Assembly: GCF_945859685.1 (NCBI RefSeq)
Contig: NC_079147.1
Location: 48,552,177 to 48,616,176 of the forward strand
Direction: 5' to 3'
Length of the DNA: 64,000 nt
DNA from: Eupeodes corollae
Taxonomy: Eukaryota > Arthropoda > Insecta > Diptera > Syrphidae
This document shows, piece after piece, positions 9,633 through 20,856 of this stretch (positions are counted from its first letter, which is position 1; each line of letters starts with the position of its first letter). Made by a program: the position numbers and the translations under genes. The notes under the pieces were generated by a model that saw nothing but the letters and a program-made list of their open reading frames with translations, was not told where the DNA came from and did no database searches.

Positions 9633-11861
9633 AACATTGACTCGGACCACTACCTCGTTGTAGCCAAGGTACGGCTACGGATATCCCGATCCAAGCCAAA
9701 ACAAGGAGGTACTGTGAGAAGATTCGACGTTAGACGGCTACAATCGCAAGAGACTGCCATGTCCTTTTCCGATCGAGTCTCTAGTAACCTCCTAAGGAGT
9801 CCTATGCTTCCTGCATTAAGCATTGAAAACCAGTGGCAACATTGCCTTGCAGCCATCAGAGATGCCGCCTCTGAAGTGCTAGGTTTCACACGGCCACCAC
9901 AGCGAAACCCCTGGTTTGACGACGAATGCCGGCAAGCGCACGCAGCGAAACAAGAGGCATACAAAACGGCGCTGCACAAAAGGACTAGAGCTGCTCGCGA
10001 GCTCTACGAGCAGAAGAGGAGAGAGGAACACCGGCTTCTTAGACGGAAAAAAAGAGAGCATGAGAAGCGCGCGATCGAGGAGATAGAGGGATGTCACAAC
10101 AGGAATGAGGTTCGTAAATTTTACCAAAAGGTAAAAAAAACCTCCCAAGGGTACCAGCCACGAACCGAAGCCTGTAAAGACGATCAAGGGAACATCGTAG
10201 TAGAACCACAGTCGATGCTGAGAATATGGAAAGATCACTTCTCCAAATTATATAACGGCGATGACGAACCGAACTCCGCTGTAAGGGAGATAGAACCACT
10301 CAACCTCGGCGACGCAGATCAACAATTCCGCCTACCCGACCTTGACGAAGTGAAGATAGCTATATCTAAACTTAAGTCAAACAAAGCTGCTGGAGCTGAC
10401 GGCATCACCGCCGAACTATTCAAAGCAGCAGGCGATGACTTGGTAGGGAGCATGCACCAACTCATCTGCAAAATTTGGTCGGAAGAAAGCATGCCCGATG
10501 AGTGGAATCTCAGCATAGTGTGCCCGATACATAAGAAAGGAGACCCTCTAAACTGCGCCAACTACAGAGGCATCAGTCTCCTTAACATTGCGTATAAGAT
10601 CCTCTCTGCCGTATTATGTGAACGTCTGAAGCCATTCGTCAACAACCTGATTGGTCCTTATCAGTGTGGCTTTAGACCAGGAAAGTCCACTATCGACCAA
10701 ATATTCACACTACGGCAGATCTTGGAAAAAACCCAGGAGCTTCAAATTGATACCCACCATCTCTTTATCGATTTTAAAGCCGCGTATGACAGCATCTATA
10801 GGGAAGAGCTCTACCGAGCAATGTCTAGTTTTGGCATCCCTGTCAAACTTATCCGTTTGTGCAGAATGACGATGGAGAATGCACGCTGCTCTATCAAGGT
10901 CGGAAAAGATCTTACCGATGCATTTGAAGTCAAAAAAGGTTTTAGACAAGGCGATGCACTGTCATGCGACTTCTTCAACATCGTTCTGGAAAGAATTGTG
11001 CAAAACTCAACCGTAAACACTAGAGGCACAATCTTCCAAAGATCCATCCAATTACTCGGATACGCAGATGATATTGACATAATTGGAAGATCAAAGCGTG
11101 ATGTCAGTGGAGCGTTTTTGAGCATTGCGAAGGAAGCGAAGAAGATGGGTTTAGTGGTCAATGAGGGCAAGACCAAGTATATGCTGTCATCAAAAAAGGA
11201 CACTGAACGACGACGTCTTGGACAAAACGTCACCATGGACAGCTATAACTTTGAGGTAGTTAAGGACTTTGTCTACCTAGGCACCGCTATTAATGCAGAC
11301 AACGACACCAGCGCTGAAATCAAACGAAGAATAACTCTTGCAAATCGCTGCTTCTTTGGACTTAGAAGGCAATTGAGAAGTAAAGTCCTCTCTCGAGCAT
11401 GTAAAATCACCATCTATAAGACACTCATCATCCCGGTTCTCATTTATGGCGCTGAGGCCTGGACCCTGTCAAAGAAAGATGAGAGCGTCTTAGGATGCTT
11501 CGAGAGAAAAATTCTTCGGGCGATTTTTGGTCCCGTACGCATAGATGGAGAATGGAGGAGAAGATATAACGACGAGCTGTACGGGCTGTACAGCGACACT
11601 GACCTAGTTAGCAGAATCAAAGTCCAGCGGCTTAGATGGCTAGGTCATGTAGAGCGGATGGACATCAACGCTCCAGCCCGGAAGGTCTTCGAATCCAATC
11701 CAGAGGGACGGCGCAGTAGAGGAAGACCGCGACTCAGGTGGCGCACCCAGGTGGGAGAGGACCTCAACCAACTTGGCGTGCGAAACTGGAGACAGCTAGC
11801 TAGGGACCGAGCTGGCTGGAGACGCTTGTTGGTTGAGGCCCAGGTCCGCCCCGGACTGTAG
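9633..11861 (+). CDS. RTE-like LINE reverse transcriptase, open but lacking its endonuclease
   Basis: A continuous frame of about 740 codons ends at TAG 11859-11861. The first residues (NIDSDHYLVVAKVR) are the last motif of the lost endonuclease domain. A charged coiled region follows (about 90-190), then the RT: SNKAAGADGITAELFKAAG, WNLSIVCPIHKKGD, NYRGISLLN, GFRPGKSTIDQI, FIDFKAAYDSI, KKGFRQGDALSCDFFN, the catalytic GYADDIDII and VNEGKTKYM. The C-terminus carries RLRWLGHVERMD and GRPRLRW. All RT catalytic motifs are present and there are no stops. Without the endonuclease it is probably not autonomously mobile; there is no evidence that it is translated. The ATG at 9630 straddles the insertion junction, so the start is arbitrary. 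Confidence 0.85.
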   Translation, partial: NIDSDHYLVVAKVRLRISRSKPKQGGTVRRFDVRRLQSQETAMSFSDRVSSNLLRSPMLPALSIENQWQHCLAAIRDAASEVLGFTRPPQRNPWFDDECRQAHAAKQEAYKTALHKRTRAARELYEQKRREEHRLLRRKKREHEKRAIEEIEGCHNRNEVRKFYQKVKKTSQGYQPRTEACKDDQGNIVVEPQSMLRIWKDHFSKLYNGDDEPNSAVREIEPLNLGDADQQFRLPDLDEVKIAISKLKSNKAAGADGITAELFKAAGDDLVGSMHQLICKIWSEESMPDEWNLSIVCPIHKKGDPLNCANYRGISLLNIAYKILSAVLCERLKPFVNNLIGPYQCGFRPGKSTIDQIFTLRQILEKTQELQIDTHHLFIDFKAAYDSIYREELYRAMSSFGIPVKLIRLCRMTMENARCSIKVGKDLTDAFEVKKGFRQGDALSCDFFNIVLERIVQNSTVNTRGTIFQRSIQLLGYADDIDIIGRSKRDVSGAFLSIAKEAKKMGLVVNEGKTKYMLSSKKDTERRRLGQNVTMDSYNFEVVKDFVYLGTAINADNDTSAEIKRRITLANRCFFGLRRQLRSKVLSRACKITIYKTLIIPVLIYGAEAWTLSKKDESVLGCFERKILRAIFGPVRIDGEWRRRYNDELYGLYSDTDLVSRIKVQRLRWLGHVERMDINAPARKVFESNPEGRRSRGRPRLRWRTQVGEDLNQLGVRNWRQLARDRAGWRRLLVEAQVRPGL

Positions 11862-11884
11862 CGCCACCTTAAGTAAGTAAGTAA
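9633..11884 (+). mobile_element. RTE-like LINE, 5'-truncated, inserted in Jockey-like LINE
   Basis: This plus-strand insert starts within the C-terminal part of the endonuclease and runs through the RT to a 3' end in (TAAG)n at 11871-11884. It is flanked by the 6-bp duplication GAGTTG. The short tandem-repeat tail instead of poly(A) is typical of RTE-group elements. 5' truncation fits target-primed reverse transcription. Related copies are at 1954-2960 (minus), 16150-18265 and 56410-58590. Confidence 0.85.
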
Positions 11885-11993
11885 GAGTTGTATTGAACAT
11901 CTCTGCGTTATGCTGATTAGGAGTGAGCCAAGTTTCTGTGAGAGCTATGACATCATACTGTTCCGAAGACGATGATAAGAGTAAATGTTGCAT
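11885..11993 (-). pseudogene. Jockey-like ORF2, endonuclease 5' piece
   Basis: On the minus strand, QYDVIALTETWLTPNQHN is the N-terminal catalytic ETW motif of the endonuclease. It lies upstream of the RTE-like insert and joins in frame to the piece ending at 9632 when the insert and one GAGTTG are removed. The element's 5' leader and the first endonuclease strand are missing. Confidence 0.75.
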
Positions 11994-12026
11994 TTTTGTG
12001 CGGGGTTATAGAAAATGGAAGGACAA

Positions 12027-12185
12027 CGTGGCTCAGGAAGAGATCCTACATGGATCCAGAGCCTCGTTAAGTTGGAGACCCTACAGCTACACGGCTCGTG
12101 TGGCCATCGTGGCTTAGGAAGAGACCCTACATGGATCGAGACCCTCGTTAAGTTGGAAACCCTACACGGTTCGAGAGTCTAGTGA
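12027..12185. repeat. Two-copy tandem repeat, 81-bp period
   Basis: CGTGGCTCAGGAAGAGATCC at 12027 recurs as CGTGGCTTAGGAAGAGACCC at 12108, each followed by a CTACATGGATC...CTCGTTAAGTTGG segment. The two units are about 85-90 percent alike by eye and relatively GC-rich for this region. I see no open frame spanning them. Confidence 0.7.
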
Positions 12186-12189
12186 ATGT

Positions 12190-12774
12190 ATTTAAGAAAT
12201 TTAAAATTTTTCAATTAAAAAAAAAAGTTGACCGAACAACTTGACAACTTGTATGAGGAATGATAATAATGATAAATTTTCAGTATTGCAGGTCGATCAA
12301 ACTAATCTAAGGCCCGATTGAGAGTGTCGATTTTCTAATTGATTATTCGATTACCGACCACAAACTTAAATATTTCATAAAGTGAATGTGAAGCTGATGT
12401 CTGGAAGCAACAAAATCTAATTATTTTTGTAATAATGAGGTATTTCAAATATTCATTTTTGTAGGCCCAAAGCGATAACCAACAAACAAAAATGGAAATT
12501 CTGGTCAGAAGTAAATTGGTTTAAAGTTTGTACCTAACAACATAATCATCTTTCATTATGCCATTCCAAATTAAATCTATTTTAACTTCCCAAAATTCGT
12601 CGTTTCCTTTTGGTTTGATTAACAAATATCCGACACGAATTGTTTGTGTTGTTTAAAATAGTGTTCAAAAAGTTTATAGATTTAAAAAAAGTTCCCAAAT
12701 GGACTTATTTTTGAGAAAAGGTGTCAAAATGACACAAAAGTGTACCCAAAGGTAACCTTGCTTGGGAGATGTGG
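12190..12774. other. Intergenic, nothing recognised
   Basis: AT-rich DNA without coding signal or obvious terminal repeats. Confidence 0.5.
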
Positions 12775-12945
12775 CTTAAAATAGGGAAAACTAAATTTGT
12801 TCTAATGCATTTTTCCCTGCCTAGTGACTCACAACTCTCAACTATTCCTGTGCGAGTACTGCTGTCAGAGATGGAGGGTACCTACAGTTTTAAGTCGCAA
12901 GATGGCACAGGCAGGGATTGAACCCAAGACCTCTAGCATGATGTT
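12775..12945 (-). mobile_element. tRNA-derived SINE fragment
   Basis: On the minus strand the sequence CTAGAGGTCTTGGGTTCAAT followed by CCCTGCC carries a polymerase III B box (GGTTCAATCCC) in tRNA-like context, followed by a non-tRNA body (CACTAGGCAGGGAAAAATGC). No full cloverleaf can be folded and the A box is poorly preserved, so this is a SINE remnant and not a tRNA gene. A related B-box segment occurs at 31.27 kb and in its duplicate. Confidence 0.5.
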
Positions 12946-13879
12946 TAAATACAGATAAGTTTTATTTTGGTTTGTCGTTTATTTTTCTTGATCACAAGAT
13001 TTTCTGCGAAAAAAATACTATAGACAATTAAAACAGCCGGGATTTTTTAAGTTCGATTTTCTATTTCGTAAATGCAAAATCATAGAAGATGAACCCAATA
13101 TAGCTTAACAAAGCCATTTGTGGACCGTCAAATAATAGCCTTATTGTTTTTGGTTAAAGTTGCGCCGAATGTGTTGAATAAAACTTAATAATATTTTTGC
13201 ATACAATTGTATACAAATTGTACGCTCAAAAATGTTCAATGATTTCGAATGCCTTTTATTAAACGCAATTTCAGGCGATTCTTCTTCGGGTTTCCGAAAT
13301 GTTTTAAGAAAGTTAAAAAGTTCAAATAAATACATAATTGTATATAACGTGTACATTTTTACCTATGAGCTAAGAATTCGTTGTTTCATTAGACGAATGA
13401 ATCGTGTGTTGATCCAGGTTATCTTCCATTCTACAATCGGATTTTCATTGTACGAAAAAGGATTGTTTGCACCAACAGACTAACAACCATCGCATCATCG
13501 TTTGCTATTATTACATGCCTGCTCAAGTTCTTATTTTGAAGACGCTGTCTTCATAATTGTTACGTCACTACCTACACCCTATTACACAAGGTATCGAACT
13601 TTTTTTTTTTATTAAAATGCATTCTAGCCCGACGCTTCTCTGCTTCATTGTAGTTAAAGGTATTCCATTTGGAGCAAATACCAATTTTTATATCTAATAG
13701 CACTTCCTTAAGTCAAATAAAACATTAATTAAGCCGACTCTTTTTATTGTTGCTTTTGTAATTAACTACGACAGAAAATAATTCAGCATTCGAATCCAAA
13801 AATCTTCCAGTGTTATTCTAAAACAGCAAAAATTAAAAACCGTTTGTGAGAATTTTAAGTTTTTGGTGAACAATAAGTC
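12946..13879. other. Intergenic, nothing recognised
   Basis: Short open frames near 13141-13483 on both strands overlap each other and have no recognisable motif or flanking splice signals. I treat the stretch as non-coding. Confidence 0.45.
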
Positions 13880-14035
13880 AAGCCTGCTTATGTCAAAATG
13901 ACAATTGATCATGTTTTTTTATTCAAATGAAAGCTGAACTTTATTACTCTATGATTTATTGATTTTCTACACAATTTAATTTAATGTTTCGAAGAATGAA
14001 GTTGACTGAAAATGAAGTCCCTTATGACACGCGAA
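13880..14035. mobile_element. Fragment of GGCAGGTTCAGA-type MITE
   Basis: Shares TTATGTCAAAATGACA, GAAAGCTGAACTTTATTACT and the terminal TGAAGTCCCTTATG with the MITE copies at 15.3-15.75 kb and 19.6-20.9 kb. Only one terminus is recognisable. Confidence 0.5.
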
Positions 14036-15310
14036 AGTATTTTGAGAACCTATTAGAAATACAAAGCAAATATGTAAAAAAATCTTACACGGTTTTTTAA
14101 GTTCGAGAGGTTTAGAGGTGCCGCTGATATGTTTTCTGGTCATTTTAAAATTTTCCTGTCTCTATAACTATGACGTTTAATAAAACTCTCAAAAATGACA
14201 AACAATGAGTTTACAATTCTAAAGATATCACTTGATTTCTTCACGCAAATACTTAATAAGATTAAATTTAGGTGACCTGAGCCGGTTGTTGGCATTTAAT
14301 AGCAATCAACCAATTTCCATGCTGACTGACGCATATTTCTTTTAAGATTGTTAAGAAATTTTCATTTACCCATAATTTTATGAATGATTCGAGGTTTCCC
14401 GTTCAAGTTGCAACCATAGACCCCCCAGAACCTTACCAATTCAGCTTAAAAATTATTACATAATTAGGTAAATCATAAGTCATTGACCAAGTTTGTTGAA
14501 AAAAAAAGTAATTATTTAATTTGAAACCTCATTAAAATATGAATATGCTCTTTGAATGCCTTAACTGCAATGAACTTTTCGTAAATTTTTTCATTGTTAA
14601 TTTCAAAAATCTTATCTGAGTTCATCAAACTAAAAATGCAAAATAATTACATGCATGAATTCATTCAAAATGCATAAAGTTCAAAAGCCACCCAACCATT
14701 TAAAAAAGTTTAACAATAAAGAAAAAACTATGAGCAAGATGATTACACTAAAGAATATAACTTTTTTTTTTATTATCTGTTAAGCTCGGCACTTAAAATA
14801 TGAACATTTGATATTGTTAAGAACTAAAAAATTTAATGAGATAATGAGATGCTTATTTTTATCCACATAAGCGAAAAGGTTGGCGCCTAACTGAGGGAGG
14901 TAATATCGGCTAAGGAAATTAGAGAAACAATAATTGTCAACTTTGACATAAAGTTAAGAACGTTTGCAAAGATATTAAAAGGTTTTTTTTTTTAGTTTAC
15001 TTTGTTATGTTAGCAGGTTCTGAGAACATAAAAACATTTATTTGCATTAAACTACATTATTTGAACGCAAAATTATTTGTCTACCTGTAAAAAGTACCAA
15101 AAACGTCACTATCTACGCGAAAACTCCTTGCACAGTTAACAAGTCCATAATTCCTTCATTCCATATTTATTTTGCAATACGACAAAGAACCTTTTACACA
15201 AAACTTGAAATATTGTGCACTAAATAAATAAATCACAAAGTTATGAAGATCAGCTTTCTGTTAAATGAAAAAATCAGGTAGCATTTTGACATAAGGGAGA
15301 TTTGTACTTC

Positions 15311-15750
15311 GGCAGGTTCAGATGACATAAAGGACCTGAAAATAAAGGCCAATTTTAAGCATCTGTCTTCCAATTAAGGCAAGAAGAAATATCTCCTGAA
15401 CTATCAAGTCAATTTCACTTATGTCATAATGACAGCTAATCATAATTTTTCATTCAACTGAAAGCTGTACTTCATTACTCTGTGATTTATATATTTTCTG
15501 CACAATTTGATGTTTTAGGTAAAAGGTTTCCTTGCCAAATTGGAAAAGGAATAAGTAATATTTTCTTAAAACACAAAATAAAAGTTGAAATGAAATTGTA
15601 TCTTGCCTAAAAAGTGTTTTGAAGACAATTCCGAGTCCCGAGTTTGAAGTTTATTACACTTGAAAAACTAACTAGTTGCCTTGTAAAAATATGGACTCAA
15701 AGAATGTATTTGACTGTAAATGAAGTCCCTTATGTTGGCATAACCTGCCG
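15311..15750. mobile_element. MITE of the GGCAGGTTCAGA family
   Basis: The left end GGCAGGTTCAGATGACATAA (15311) faces an inverted right end that reads CGGCAGGTTATGCCAACATA on the opposite strand (to 15750). The inside repeats TTATGTCATAATGACAGC and an AGCTGTACTTCATTACTC-type segment shared with sister copies. A further degenerate left end (GCAGGTTCTGAGAACATAAA) lies at about 15015, so copies may be nested. No coding content. Confidence 0.6.
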
Positions 15751-16149
15751 CTTGACTTTGTTTCCAGTCAACTTTCCAATAAAGTTGCCTTAATTGGAAG
15801 GTTAGCTGATTTGAATTATACACAAATTCTTGGATAGCTTTGGATTTCTTTTTTAATAGCCCAGCTGTTCTTCTACACGTAGTAAAACACTAACAAAGAA
15901 CGCAGCTATTCCAAATTGTGGAAATTTACAATGAATACAAAAAATTTCAAAAGTTCACAAAAGTTCATATAACATTTGGTCCATTTTACTGCGTGTAGTG
16001 ATGAAGTTAATTTCTGGTTGATTGGTTTCATCAATAAGAAAAATTGCTAGATATAGAGCGAAGACAATTATCAAGCCATTCATGAATCTTTATTACATCC
16101 ATTAAAATTGACTGCTTTCTATGGTTTGATGTTTAAGTAGACATGGCAT

Positions 16150-18265
16150 TCAAGAGGACACAAGCGTCCACCAGGTTTTTATCAAAACCCACCACTGTCT
16201 ATCAATTTGTACTCTCACCTCCCCGTGGTGAACATCGGGACCCTACTACCTCAACTGGAGATTGGGTTCCAGCTGTAACGAGAGAGGGGGAGAGAGGTGT
16301 TTTCACTATGGCACCTCTCCTTTCATCTAGATGGCAGGGGAGGAATTTCTAAGAAGAATTCAACGGTGGCGTCTACAGTTCTATGCAGTTAGGTTGAACT
16401 TCTTAGTGAACACCTTATAGGGCTACTACGAAGTATTCAAAGCCCATGCCTGTAAGAAGCGCTTATGCCGGCTCTCGCCCTTGGAGGTTAATCAATGACA
16501 TGGTCCTTTAGGTTAAAGGTCATGCGTCAGGGTAACTTCCTAACCACATAAAGAAAACCCAGTTGCGAAGTACCAACAAACCTCGGACGGACTTACTGTT
16601 GACAACCCACTTAAAAGAATTAAGGACAAGGAACTTCGGATATGTACAAGGAATGAAAGGTCCCTTAACTGACCACGTGCAGTCAAACAATTAGCGGGGG
16701 CCCTAGACTTCTATAAAGCAGACATCACCGCCATCCAGGAAATACGTTAGGATGGGTCGGGCAAAAAGAGGATGAAAAACTAAGACATTGCGGCTTTGTC
16801 ATTGGAGCCAGACTTAGGCAAGAAGTCTTGAGCTATAGGTGCATCAACGAGCGCCTCATGACCATCCGCATCAAGGCTAAATTTTGGCAACATTAGCCTA
16901 AAATGCGCGCATGCCACCACAAAAGAGAAGGATGACAACACCAAAGATATGTTCTTCAAGCTCTTAGACAAAACATATGGAAAGGAAGACATCTTCGGTG
17001 GAATAATCGGGAAAACATCCTGTACGACAACAGATCCGACAACGGTTTCAGGTTCATCCCGACTTAGACGAAATAAAGATTGCCATATCTAAGCTGAAGT
17101 AGATAGTTTGAATGCCAAGCTCTTCAAAGCAGCTGGAGATAATTTTGGTTAGGAGCATGCTCCAACTTATCTGTAAGATGTGGTTGGAAAAAAGCATGCC
17201 CGATGAATGGAACCTCTGTATTGTTTAATGGATTCTGAAAAAGGAGACCCTCTAAACTGCACTCATTATAGAGGCCACATACGATAGCAGGGACGGGCTG
17301 TATAGAGCCATTTTTATTTTTGACATCCATGCCAAACTCGTCCGTTTGTGCAGGATGACCATGGAGAACTCATGCTGCTCCGAGGCAAAACAACTCAACA
17401 CAAAGAATAGTGCAGAGCTCCCACGTAAACACTAGAGGCACTATTTTTCAAAGGTCTGTCCAATTGCTTGCATATGCTGATGACATTGACATAATCAGAA
17501 GAACTCAGCGTGATGTCAATGGGTTTTTGCGGCCATTGAAGCAGAGGCAGCAAAAATGTGTTTAACGGTTATTGAGGGCAAAACAAAGTACATGACTGTC
17601 GTCAAGAAAGGACTTACAACACCGACGTCTTGGTCAAAACGCCACCATCGACAGACGTAAATTTGAGGTAGTTAGGGACTTCGTCTACCTAGGCTTGGCT
17701 ATTAACGCAGAAAAAAAACAGCGCTGAGATCAAACGAAGAATTATTCTTGCTAACCTCTGTTTCTTTGAGTTAAGAATGCTATTGAGAGGAAAAGTCCTC
17801 CGTCGAAGGACCAAAGTGTCGCTATATTAGACCCTCATCATCCCCGTCCTGCTATACAGTGCAGGAGCATGGACTATGGCAGAAGCAGATGAAAGCACCT
17901 TAGGTCGTTTCGAGATAAAAGTTTTTCGTGTGATCTACGGTCCCGTATAGAAGGTGGAATGACGAGCTGTACGGCATGTATAGCGACGTAGACTTATCCA
18001 GAAGGGTAAAATTACAACGACCAAGATGGTTGAGTAGCGAAGAGCGCATGGAAACCAATACTCCGGCCCGGAAAGTCTTCGAATCCACATCCACAGGGCA
18101 GCACAGTAGAGAAAGACCGCGAATCAGGTGGTGCTTACAAGTGTAAAGTGACTCACCCAACTTGGAGGTCGAAATTGGAGACATTTAGGGACCAAGCTAG
18201 ATGGAGAAGTTTTTTGGGTGAGGTCCTAGTTCACACATGACTGTAGCGCCACCTTAGATAAGTAA
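16150..18265 (+). pseudogene. RTE-like LINE, degenerate copy 2
   Basis: The leader (16190-16600) contains CACCTCCCCGTGGTGAACAT. The endonuclease start follows (LRICTRNERSLN, then ADITAIQEIR), then an abrupt deletion near 16985-17030 into RT sequence. Recognisable RT pieces are ADDIDIIRRTQRDV-like near 17475 and, at the end, RRPRLRW-like. It terminates in TGTAGCGCCACCTTAGATAA and (TAAG)n, the same 3' end as the copy at 9633. Many stops and frameshifts make it much older than that copy. Confidence 0.8.
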
Positions 18266-18284
18266 GTAAGTTTTCTATGGTATA

Positions 18285-18570
18285 CAAGCTGATGACATAA
18301 TAGGTCCCTACTTCTTTTGAAATGAGGAAAAAGCTGTAGTTACAGTGAATGGTGAGTGCTATCGAGCCATGCTGACTGATTTTCTGTTTCCGGAATTTAA
18401 ACATCGAAGAGTTTAGGTTCCAACAAGACAGCTGCCTACGGCACAATGACAATTTGTAATTGTTTAAGACAAGAATATGGGATGTCAAAAATATGAACTG
18501 TTCCGAAAAACAGCGTCCGAAAAAAACGTTCCAAATATAGAATTGAATTGACCGGTGGCAGTGCAATTAA
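18285..18570 (+). pseudogene. DD41D mariner-like transposase fragment
   Basis: Plus-strand translation gives IIGPYFF, EEKAVVTVNGECYRAMLTDF and a degraded QQDGA region, matching the middle of the transposase encoded at 26384-27459 (IIGPYFFENDAGQAVTVTAA). It contains stops and lacks both termini. Confidence 0.6.
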
Positions 18571-19588
18571 TAAAATCTAACTTTATAAGAACATAAAACA
18601 AGTATAGACATAATAATTGTCTATAAACTTCCGGTTAATTTTCAAGGATTTGGGAATTTCAACACCACAGTTAAATCCATATGATACTTAATAATTAAAA
18701 AGAAAATGAGTCACTCAGTGAAAAAAAAATATGAAGAAAAATGTTATACATATTAGCATAAGGAGGTCTGACCTGGCTATACGGTATAGTTATTTAATTC
18801 AGCTTAACAAGATCGAAACAGCTACTATAGAATTACCGGCATACAATCCGGTCGTTCATGCTATCTAGCTTTGCTCTTAGCTACCTAAAAGACAGGTACC
18901 ACCACCAAAGACCTGACTTGATCAAGTGATTGCCCCAAGCTCTAAGATTAGTTTTGTGCGTCATCACAATACCAATCTGAATAAATGAATGAATTGAAGA
19001 TGTATCTATACTTTGGTGAATAATGTTGCTATAATGTTGCAAAATGTTAACTACTTTTGTCTGGCTCTCTGTTTTTGTTTTGACTGTAAAAGTAAAAACA
19101 CGAAACGATTATGTACCTGAAAACAATATAAAACTCATGTTGTGGTCTGACAAAATTGCTGGAAATAATTAATGAAAAAAATTACAAAAAAAAAAATTAT
19201 TTATTTCATTGCAAACTTATTAGGTTTTATTTTATACAATTACTAAAAGCATCAGTAAAAATGTATGTGTTTTGAATAACTTTCTATTTTCCAAATTATC
19301 TATTTTTACAATATCTTTGGGTTGAATATTATAGAAACAAAAACATTTTAAAAATAATTAATTCTCAATTTTGTAAGTATTTTTAAATAAAACTGAATTT
19401 CTTCTTTTTAAAAGCATCAAACAAAACAAATTTGAATAACAATTTAACAGCTATGCTGAAACTAACTTAACGTGGAAGACCTTCAACAACTATCATGTTT
19501 CATTGACAGCAAAAAATCAATTTTCAATTGTTATCCAGATTTACCAATGGAAAACCCATCAACTTGATTTATTTGATTTTACAATATT
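18571..19588. other. Intergenic with an unclassified repeat remnant
   Basis: Around 18760-18990 a slightly GC-richer segment ends in GAATAAATGAATGAATTGAA, a short tandem tail of the kind left by LINEs or SINEs, but no domain is readable. The remainder is AT-rich and featureless. Confidence 0.4.
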
Positions 19589-20309
19589 GGACAGGTTCAG
19601 AGAACATAAGTTACTTCATTTAGAGTCAACTGTATTCTTTGAACAGAAATTCAATCTATGGCAACTTTAGTCACATTTTTAAGGTGTCACTAATTTAAAA
19701 TTTGCAACTTAACTTAGATAACCTTAACCTTTAGGTGTTCTTACATACAATTCCAAATCATTATTATATACACAAACAAACTCCCCAAACAAGCTAGATT
19801 CTCCTTGACTAACTTTTCTGTAAAATTCTCAATAAAGCTGCCAGTTGATTTAAAGGAAATGTCAAAATGACAGCTGATCATGTTCTTTCATTTAACTGAG
19901 AGCTGAACTTTGATGATTTATTTATTTTCAAACAATTTCAGGTGCATTAGATTCAAGTTTCTTATGTCATCTAAACCTCTTAATGACATTTGATAATGTT
20001 CATACAATTTAAGGGACTTTGTTAGCAGTCAACTCCATTCTATGAACTAATTTTTTTATTTAATCAAATTTATTTTTCGAAGTGTGATAAATCCCAAAAA
20101 TTTTGTAAATGATTAAATGGAATTGCAAAATAAATAAATTACAGAGTAATAAAGTTCAGCTTTTAGATAAATGAAAAATCAGGTGTCAATCCGATATAAG
20201 TGAACTTGACTTTATAGTTAAAGAGTTTTTGCTTAACAAACTTAATAGCCAACTTTGCAACGAAGTTGGCAGCCTTTACTTTAAGTCCCTTAGTCATTTT
20301 AACCTGTCC
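19589..20309. mobile_element. MITE of the GGCAGGTTCAGA family
   Basis: The left terminus GGACAGGTTCAGAGAACATA (19589) is inverted at the right end, which reads GGACAGGTTAAAATGACTAA on the opposite strand (to 20309). Internal TTATGTCATCTAAACCTC and GGGACTTTGTTAGCAGTCAA suggest a further copy inside it. Non-coding. Confidence 0.65.
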
Positions 20310-20337
20310 ATTGACGTTTCTGTCAATATTTGACATT

Positions 20338-20856
20338 GGGCAGGTTCAGACAACATAAGGGGCATCATTTGCAGTCAACTTCATTCTTTGAACGTAGATA
20401 TTGAAAAAGGCAACTTGTTAGTTCTTTAAGTGTCATAAATTTCAAATTCAGAACTTTACTTCACAAACCTCTACTTCAAGTTCATAGTACAAAAACTACC
20501 AACATTATTATTGCCTAAAGAACACACCTCAGACAAGCTACAAGTCCACAACGATTTGTATTTTGTATTGTAAAGAAATATTACTTATTTCTTTTCCAAA
20601 ATTTACAAGGAAGCTTTTTACAGAAAGCATTAAATGAAGGTGTGCAGAAAATAAATAAATCATAGATAAATAAAGTTCATTGTCATTTTGACATAAGTTG
20701 ACTTAACTTGATAGTTAAGGAGATTTTTCTTGCCTAACTTTCCAGTCAACTTTCCAATAAAGTTGCCTCAATTGGAAGGCAATTTTTGACAGCTGGCAAA
20801 TCAGATGCTAGAGACTTGCCTTACTTTCAAGTCCCTTATGTCGTCTGAACCTGCCC
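20338..20856. mobile_element. 519-bp MITE with about 24-bp terminal inverted repeats
   Basis: This is the best-preserved copy of the family. The left end GGGCAGGTTCAGACAACATA (20338) matches the reverse complement of the right end, GGGCAGGTTCAGACGACATA (to 20856), with one difference over 20 bases, and the match continues into AAGGG. Both this copy and its left neighbour are followed by ATTGAC. It ends about 570 bp upstream of the protease signal exon. No open frame. Confidence 0.75.

Larger units (their letters stand above)
6897..12003 (-). mobile_element. Jockey-like LINE, 5'-truncated, split by an RTE-like insert
   Basis: A minus-strand non-LTR retrotransposon with endonuclease at high coordinates, RT in the middle and C-terminal domain at low coordinates, ending in an (AATAA)-type A-rich tail at 6897-6925. 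The 5' end is truncated near 12003, inside the start of the endonuclease. The element is interrupted at 9633-11884 by an RTE-like LINE. Only one internal stop and about two frameshifts separate it from an open ORF2, so it is a fairly recent insertion. Confidence 0.85.

Noticed and set aside
9650..10299. Minus-strand frames of 80-120 codons inside the RTE-like RT gene
   Set aside because: Antisense shadows of a clearly coding plus-strand frame.
12900..12945. tRNA gene
   Set aside because: Only a B box and its surroundings are tRNA-like; no acceptor stem or full cloverleaf could be formed. Called a SINE fragment.
13141..13483. Overlapping small frames on both strands
   Set aside because: Mutually overlapping, no recognisable domain, composition like the surrounding non-coding DNA.
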